From JBFWYO01 sp050186335 (GTDB lineage: Bacteria; Pseudomonadota; Alphaproteobacteria; Bin65), in assembly GCA_050186335.1 (NCBI GenBank), contig JBFWYO010000058.1:1-32245 (forward strand): a stretch of DNA of 32,245 nt, in the 5' to 3' direction. The notes below the pieces were generated by a model. It had not been told where the DNA came from, made no database searches, and saw only the letters and a program-made list of their open reading frames with translations. The position numbers were made by a program, and so were the translations under genes. This document shows positions 27,520 through 32,245 of the stretch, in pieces (positions within the stretch are counted from its first letter, which is position 1; every line of letters begins with the position of its first letter).

Positions 27520-28554
27520 ATGAACAAGCGCATCGCTTTCGCGTTGCTTGCCGCCGGTTTCGTGGCGCCGCTCGTTTCCGCGCAATTCGCCGCCGCGCAG
27601 GATCAGGCGCTCCGCTACAATCGCTGGCTGCCGCCGACACACCACATCGACAACAACGTGTTCAAGCCGTGGTTCGAACAGGTCGCGAAAGCGACGTCGG
27701 GCCGCGTCAAGATCGAGTTCACGACCTCGTCGCTCGGGCCCTTGCCGCGCCAGTTCGAATTGGCGACCAGCGGCGTGGCCGACGTCACGTTCGGATCGGA
27801 ATCGCTGACGCCCGGCCGCTTCCCGCTGGCGGAAATCCTCGAGGTGCCGTTCCTCGGCAACAGCGCCGAGGCGACCTCCGTCGCCTACTGGCGCGTCTAC
27901 AAGGCGCATTTCGAGAAGGCCGAGACGTATACCGGCACCAAGCTGCTCGGCCTGTCCGGACTGCCGCCGTACCACATCTACAATAACAAGCGGCCGATCG
28001 TGTCGCTGGCCGATTTCAAGGGCCTCAAGCTGCGCGCCGCAGGCAAGTATCTGACCGACATGACCGGCGCGCTCGGCGCCGTGTCGGTGCCGGCGCAGAT
28101 CACCGAGCTTTACGATCTGCTGTCGAAGGGCGTGATCGACGGCACGCTGTACATGGACGACGGCATCCGCAGCTTCAACCTGGCCAAGTTCCTGCCGCAC
28201 AAGACCGAGATTCCCGGCGGCTTGTCCAGCTTTAGTTCGTTCGTCGTGATCAACAAACGCAAATGGGACGCGATCTCGGCCGCGGACCGTGCCGCGATCG
28301 AGGCGATCGCCGGCGAGAATCTGGCGCGCCTGCTCGGCCGCTCGTTCGACGAAAGCGCCGCCGTGGGCCAGACGCAAATGAAAGAGGCCGGCGTCAAAGT
28401 CGTCGTCGCCGACGCGCAGCTCACCGACGCGCTCAAGAAGCAGCTCGCATTCCTCGAACAACGCTGGGTCGGCGAAGCCAAGAACAAGGGCGTTGACGGC
28501 GTCGCGGCGCTTAAGATGCTGCGCGACGAAGCAGCCAAGTACAAGAAGCCGTAA
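27520..28554 (+). CDS. dctP: TRAP transporter substrate-binding protein, DctP family
   Basis: Periplasmic binding protein of 344 residues. A Sec signal runs to about residue 28 (AQFAAA|QDQ). The mature chain has the family strand ALRYNRWLPPTHHIDNNVFKPW, and LADFKGLKLRAAGKYLTDM contains the conserved arginine that usually pairs with a substrate carboxylate. The segment ITELYDLLSKGVIDGTLY is also typical. It would deliver a carboxylate or similar solute to DctQM at 30272-32127. The distance to dctQM is unusual, because two enzyme genes lie between. Substrate cannot be named. Confidence 0.93.
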   Translation: MNKRIAFALLAAGFVAPLVSAQFAAAQDQALRYNRWLPPTHHIDNNVFKPWFEQVAKATSGRVKIEFTTSSLGPLPRQFELATSGVADVTFGSESLTPGRFPLAEILEVPFLGNSAEATSVAYWRVYKAHFEKAETYTGTKLLGLSGLPPYHIYNNKRPIVSLADFKGLKLRAAGKYLTDMTGALGAVSVPAQITELYDLLSKGVIDGTLYMDDGIRSFNLAKFLPHKTEIPGGLSSFSSFVVINKRKWDAISAADRAAIEAIAGENLARLLGRSFDESAAVGQTQMKEAGVKVVVADAQLTDALKKQLAFLEQRWVGEAKNKGVDGVAALKMLRDEAAKYKKP

Positions 28555-28592
28555 GCGCGATCTCGCACCACACAGTAAGCAGGGAGTCCGTC

Positions 28593-29147
28593 ATGGCGCC
28601 ACCTATCCGCCGCGTCGTCACTGGCCACAACGCCCAAGGCCGTTCGATCTTCATCAGCGACGGGCCCGCGCCCGTCGTCTACAGCCCGCCGCGCAACCCG
28701 AACGTCTCGCTGACCGATCTGTGGCTGACCCACGCAACGCCGGCCTCGAACGCCGGCAACGCGGACAGCACCAGCGCGCCGCTCCAGCTGCTGCCGCCGA
28801 AGAACGGCACGGTCATCCGCATCCTCGAATTGCCGCCCGACAAGGAGCGCGACTATTCCCACACCAAGGATTATTTCCGCGGCATGGGGGCGGGCGCCGG
28901 CGTGCTCGACGAAACCGGCAAGCGCCATCCCGGCATGCACCGCACCAACACCGTCGATTACATTGTCATCCTGTCGGGCGAAATCTGGGCGCTGATGGAC
29001 GACAGCGAAGTGCTGCTCAAGGCCGGCGACTGCCTGATCCAGCGCGGCACCAACCACGCCTGGAGCAATCGCAGCGACAAGCCCTGCCGGTTCGTGGCGG
29101 TGCTGATCGATGCCGAACCGGTACCCGGCGTCGCCTCCGGCCACTGA
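28593..29147 (+). CDS. Cupin-domain protein
   Basis: A 184-residue protein with one C-terminal cupin barrel. Motif 1 is HPGMHRTNTVDYIVILSGE, with His112, His116 and Asp122 (aspartate where glutamate is usual). Motif 2 is GDCLIQRGTNHAWSN with His155, which fits the G-x5-P-x-G-x2-H-x3-N pattern except for Gln at the proline. A metal site is therefore likely. Residues 1-75 form a separate N-terminal segment. Such proteins are found as small metal-dependent isomerases, dioxygenases or sensors in TRAP and aromatic-acid clusters. GGGAG lies 6 nt before the start. Function is inferred only from the fold. Confidence 0.85.
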   Translation: MAPPIRRVVTGHNAQGRSIFISDGPAPVVYSPPRNPNVSLTDLWLTHATPASNAGNADSTSAPLQLLPPKNGTVIRILELPPDKERDYSHTKDYFRGMGAGAGVLDETGKRHPGMHRTNTVDYIVILSGEIWALMDDSEVLLKAGDCLIQRGTNHAWSNRSDKPCRFVAVLIDAEPVPGVASGH

Positions 29148-29202
29148 TCGAAGGATCGGCCACTATTTTCTTTCGGGCAGTTCAATCAAGGGAATCGATG
29201 GC

Positions 29203-30261
29203 GTGACTCAGGCCGGCTCACCACACCCCCGCGACGTTCTGCTGGTCGGCAGCGTGCCGCTCGGCACGACCGAGAAGGTCTTCGACGTCGTGACCGAATC
29301 GGTCGGTCCCTATCTGCGACGCATGCCGGACGGGGAAACCGGCAAGCGCGCCTACTGGATCACCAGTCAGGCCTATGTGCTGGCCAAGCATCCGCTGTTT
29401 ATGCCGGCCGGCCATGATTGGGATCCCGAGAGCGGCACCGTGCCCGAAACCGGCGCGCCGAAATATCACGTCCGCCCCGGCGTCGCGGCAGCCGACATCG
29501 CAATTCCAAGGTTCGGATACGCCGATGCGGCGCGCGAATCGTACGCCCTGTTCAAGCAATGGAAAGCGGCGGGCAAGATCGACCGGCGCACGCGCTTTCA
29601 GGTTTCGCTGCCGACGCCGATCGCCTTCATCGTCGGTTTGGTCGATCCGGCGTCGCAGGCGATTGCCGCGCCCGCGTTCGAACGGCGCATCGCCGAAGAA
29701 CTGGAAGAAGTCCTGCGCGCCATCCCGCACGCCGACTTGGCGATCCAATGGGACGTGTGCGTCGAAATCTTCATCTGGGAGGGCATTCGCACGCCCTACT
29801 TCGCGGATGCGCGCGGCGGCTGCATCGACCGGCTGATCGAGGTCGGCAATATGGTGCCGCCGGATGTCGAGCTCGGCTACCATTTATGTTACGGCGATTT
29901 CCGTCATAAGCATTCGGTCGAGCCGAAAGACACGGCGATCATGGTCGAAATGACCAATCGCGTCGTCGCCGGCCTTAAACGCCCGCCGACATGGTTCCAC
30001 CTGCCGGTGCCGCGCGAGCGCAACGACGACGCCTATTTCCGTCCGCTGCAGGATTTGAAGCTGCCGGCGGAAACGGAATTGTATCTCGGCCTGGTGCATT
30101 TCACCGATGGCGCCCCAGGGGCGCTCGATCGGATGCACGCGGCGTCGAAATACGTGGGCCGGTTCGGCCTGTCGACGGAATGCGGCCTGGGCCGGCGCCC
30201 GCCGGAGACGATCCCCGCCTTGCTGCGGATCCATGCGGATCTCGCGGCGCGCGATACCTGA
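29203..30261 (+). CDS. MetE-like (UROD/MetE superfamily) zinc-domain protein
   Basis: A 352-residue protein resembling the C-terminal catalytic barrel of cobalamin-independent methionine synthase. All four zinc ligands of that family are visible: His227 and Cys229 in YHLCYGD, Glu249 in IMVEMTNRV, and Cys327 in STECGLGRR (numbered from the GTG). MPDGETGKRAYWI near the start and IQWDVCVE in the middle are further conserved blocks. The N-terminal half of real MetE is absent, so it is unlikely to make methionine from folate. Stand-alone relatives transfer alkyl groups to thiols, as in epoxyalkane:CoM transferase. The GTG at 29203 has AAGGGAA 8 nt upstream; an earlier ATG at 29110 lies inside the cupin gene. 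It sits within the TRAP operon. Confidence 0.8.
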   Translation: MTQAGSPHPRDVLLVGSVPLGTTEKVFDVVTESVGPYLRRMPDGETGKRAYWITSQAYVLAKHPLFMPAGHDWDPESGTVPETGAPKYHVRPGVAAADIAIPRFGYADAARESYALFKQWKAAGKIDRRTRFQVSLPTPIAFIVGLVDPASQAIAAPAFERRIAEELEEVLRAIPHADLAIQWDVCVEIFIWEGIRTPYFADARGGCIDRLIEVGNMVPPDVELGYHLCYGDFRHKHSVEPKDTAIMVEMTNRVVAGLKRPPTWFHLPVPRERNDDAYFRPLQDLKLPAETELYLGLVHFTDGAPGALDRMHAASKYVGRFGLSTECGLGRRPPETIPALLRIHADLAARDT

Positions 30262-30271
30262 GCCCGACGGA

Positions 30272-30841
30272 ATGGCCGAGGTACAGGAGCCCGAGCGCGC
30301 GCGTCCAGGCGAGTTCGGCTCCATGGCGGATCCGCACGGCCGCCTGGTCCGTCGGCTGGACCGAAGCCTCGGCGTCGCCGCCGGGATCATCCTGTTCCTG
30401 ATGATGGTGCTGACCGTGGTCGACGTGGTCGGCCGCTATTTCTTCAACGCGCCGATGCCGGGCGGTTACGAGTTGATTCAGTTCGGTATGGCCGGATTGG
30501 TGTTCCTGATCCTGCCGGTCGTCGTCGCGCGCGATGAGAACGTGCGCATCGACTTTTTCGATCGGTTCGTGCCGGCGCGCGCGAAAACCGCGCTTGCCGT
30601 CGCGAGCGCCTGGCTCGGCGCCGCGGTCCTTGTCGGGTTCGGTATCGAACTGTACCGCCGCGGCGCCAGCTTCTCGGTCAGCCGGGAAACCTCGACCAAT
30701 CTGCGTTTGCCGCTGGCGCCGTTCGCGCATTTCATGTCGGCGGTCTGGTTTCTGAGCGCCGCGATCATGCTGGTCCAGGGCTGGGCCAAGCTGAGCCGCG
30801 CGCGGCGCGGCGATGCCGCGAAGACCGAGCCGCCGCAATGA
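30272..30841 (+). CDS. dctQ: TRAP transporter small permease, DctQ family
   Basis: Inner-membrane subunit of 189 residues with four hydrophobic segments. A basic, polar N-terminus precedes the first span (GVAAGIILFLMMVLTVVDVVGRYFFN), in which VDVVGRYFFN is the family mark, followed by GGYELIQFGMAGLVFLILP and ENVRIDFF, also conserved. It joins DctP-bound substrate transfer to the large subunit. The ATG at 30272 is 10 nt after the previous stop. A later ATG at 30323 is also possible and would shorten the tail before the first span. The stop overlaps dctM by ATGA. Confidence 0.9.
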   Translation: MAEVQEPERARPGEFGSMADPHGRLVRRLDRSLGVAAGIILFLMMVLTVVDVVGRYFFNAPMPGGYELIQFGMAGLVFLILPVVVARDENVRIDFFDRFVPARAKTALAVASAWLGAAVLVGFGIELYRRGASFSVSRETSTNLRLPLAPFAHFMSAVWFLSAAIMLVQGWAKLSRARRGDAAKTEPPQ

Positions 30842-32127
30842 TCGTCCTGATCGGCATGGTCGCGCTGTTCGCGCTGCTCGCCGTCGGCCTGCCGCTGGGC
30901 CTGGCGATGGGGCTGGTCGGCTTCGTCGGCTTCGCCTCGCTGGTCGGTTTCGGACCGGCGCAGTATATGGTCGGTCAGATCGTGTTCGATAACGTGATGA
31001 ACTACGGCTTCTCGGTGCTGCCTTTGTTCATTCTGATGGGCAATTTCGTGGCGCGGTCGAAACTGGCCGAGGAATTGTTCGATGCGGCCCACGCGTTCAT
31101 CGGTCACCGGCGCGGGGGCCTCGCGATGGCCACCGTGCTTGCCTGCGGCGGGTTCAGTTCGGTCCGCGGCTCGAGCGTCGCGACCGCGGCGACGATGGTG
31201 AAGATCGCCTTGCCGGCCATGCGCCGGCGCGACTACGCGATGTCGCTGGCGACCGCATCGATCGCGGCCGGCGGCACGCTCGGCATATTGATTCCGCCCA
31301 GCACGGTCATGGTGATCTATGGCATCCTGACCGGCACAGATATCGGCAAGTTGTTCGCCGCCGGGATCGTGCCGGGCATCCTCGCCGTGCTTTGCCTGAT
31401 CGGCGCCGTCGTGTATTCGACGTTTCGCAATCCGGCGCTCGGTCCGGCCGACCCGAAGGCCGGCTGGGACCGGCGCATGCGCGCCGTCGGCAAGACGTGG
31501 GGCATCGTCTCGCTGTTCATCCTGGTGATGGGCGGCATCTACGTGGGCGCCTTCACGGTCACCGAAGCGGCCGGCATCGGCGCCGCCGGCGCGTTCGTTT
31601 TCACCTTGCTCCGGCGCATGGTCGATGTCCGGCAAATCCTCGAAATCCTCAGCGAAACCGCGCGCACCACGGCGATGATGTTCGTCATTCTGTTCGGCGC
31701 GCTGCTGTTCTCGAACTTCGTCGAAGCCGCCGGCCTGCCGACATTGCTGTCCAACTGGATGCGGTCGATCGACGTGGCGCCGCTCGTCGTCATCGTCATC
31801 ATCCTCGGAATCTACGTCGTTCTAGGCTGCATCCTGGAAAGCATTTCGATGGTGCTGCTGACCGTCCCGATCTTCTTTCCGATCATCGTGGCGCTGAAAC
31901 TCGATCCGATCTGGTTCGGCATCCTGGTCGTCGTTGTGACGGAAATCAGCATGGTCACGCCGCCGGTCGGGCTTAACATTTTCGTGATCAATGCCATGGT
32001 GCCCGAGGTGCCGACCCGCGAGATCGTGCGCGGACTGATCCCGTTCATCGTCGCCGAAGCCGTGTTGCTGGCGATCCTCGTGCTGTTGCCCGGGGTGGTG
32101 CTTTTCCTACCCTCGTTCATGAGATAA
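30838..32127 (+). CDS. dctM: TRAP transporter large permease, DctM family
   Basis: Sodium-driven inner-membrane channel subunit of 429 residues with about 12 hydrophobic segments. Diagnostic blocks include PLFILMGNFVARSKLAEELFD, GSSVATAATMVKIALPAM, TLGILIPPSTVMVIYGILT and EISMVTPPVGLNIFVIN. The segment before GSSVATAATM reads ACGGFSSVRGSS, with Arg at a place where most relatives have a small residue or Cys. It overlaps dctQ by 4 nt and is followed directly by a TetR-type gene. Confidence 0.93.
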   Translation: MIVLIGMVALFALLAVGLPLGLAMGLVGFVGFASLVGFGPAQYMVGQIVFDNVMNYGFSVLPLFILMGNFVARSKLAEELFDAAHAFIGHRRGGLAMATVLACGGFSSVRGSSVATAATMVKIALPAMRRRDYAMSLATASIAAGGTLGILIPPSTVMVIYGILTGTDIGKLFAAGIVPGILAVLCLIGAVVYSTFRNPALGPADPKAGWDRRMRAVGKTWGIVSLFILVMGGIYVGAFTVTEAAGIGAAGAFVFTLLRRMVDVRQILEILSETARTTAMMFVILFGALLFSNFVEAAGLPTLLSNWMRSIDVAPLVVIVIILGIYVVLGCILESISMVLLTVPIFFPIIVALKLDPIWFGILVVVVTEISMVTPPVGLNIFVINAMVPEVPTREIVRGLIPFIVAEAVLLAILVLLPGVVLFLPSFMR

Positions 32128-32136
32128 GTGTTCGAT

Positions 32137-32245
32137 ATGAAACCGTCCCCCAAACGCGGCGATCGCGGCGACGCGACGCGGAACCGGATTCTCGATACGG
32201 CCGAAAAGCTGTTCGCCGAGCACGGGTTCGCGTCGGTCTCGCTGC
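32137..32245 (+). CDS. TetR/AcrR-family regulator, 5' end only
   Basis: Thirty-six residues are visible before the window ends. RNRILDTAEKLFAEHGFASVSL is the start of the TetR helix-turn-helix domain (quoted in part as ILDTAEKLFAEHGF). A GTG at 32128, directly after the dctM stop, is an alternative start in the same frame. Its position makes it a candidate regulator of the TRAP operon and of the dyads at 27430-27477. The rest lies outside the window. Confidence 0.8.
   Translation, partial: MKPSPKRGDRGDATRNRILDTAEKLFAEHGFASVSL

Noticed and set aside
25651..28461. A 936-codon leftward open frame opposite the MFS and dctP genes
   Set aside because: It is rich in Arg, Asp, Gln and His with no domain, and both genes on the other strand are clear. 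High-GC codon use leaves the antisense frame stop-free.

Overview
The window is a dense, GC-rich stretch from a Gram-negative bacterium, most likely an alpha- or betaproteobacterium. That rests on the GC-rich codon use, the Tat-type binding-protein signal, and the mix of Liv, Dpp and TRAP importers with LysR and TetR regulators. No rRNA, tRNA, insertion sequence, integrase or CRISPR array is visible. Almost everything is uptake and catabolism of small amino-acid-like or organic-acid molecules.

Layout. (1) 1-5219: a branched-chain-amino-acid-type ABC importer. A leftward binding-protein gene broken by one in-frame TAA (135-1358) lies divergent from livH, a fused livM-livG, and livF. (2) 5433-12111: a dipeptide/oligopeptide-type ABC importer (binding protein, two permeases, two ATPases) translationally coupled to an M20 amidohydrolase. 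(3) 12307-20915: a catabolic block of luciferase-like flavin enzyme, hydantoinase/oxoprolinase A and B subunits, a second luciferase-like enzyme, a threonine-synthase-like PLP enzyme and a one-chain Fe-S L-serine dehydratase. A LysR regulator and a class III CoA-transferase follow. (4) 23264-25641: a shared bidirectional terminator, then a leftward RhlE-type DEAD-box helicase with a long leader and a small membrane protein. (5) 25837-27378: a DHA2-type MFS exporter. (6) 27520-32127: a TRAP importer (DctP, DctQ, DctM) whose operon also carries a cupin and a MetE-like zinc-domain protein, followed by the 5' end of a TetR regulator cut by the window edge.

How the genes work together: regions 1-3 read as a coordinated scavenging programme. 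Two importers bring in peptide-like or amino-acid-like compounds, the M20 and HyuAB enzymes open amide or cyclic-imide bonds, the flavin enzymes act on a difficult ring or side chain, and the PLP enzyme and serine dehydratase feed 2-oxo acids and ammonia into central metabolism. The substrate cannot be read from the sequence.

The strongest unexplained signal is a gap-free DNA element of about 65-70 bp, found five times (6-75, 1440-1510, 1547-1613, 5267-5333, 12126-12192). Each copy lies between genes and, where the target is visible, points at a transporter or catabolic operon. It has an ATATCG-like box, exactly 19 bp, the dyad CAAAY-N4-ATTTG, an overlapping TTGACC, and a further T-rich block 17 bp later. 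This looks like the shared promoter/operator of an undescribed regulon. A second notable region is the livH leader, where a 14-bp tandem repeat creates a relay of overlapping six-codon reading frames that ends on the livH start codon.
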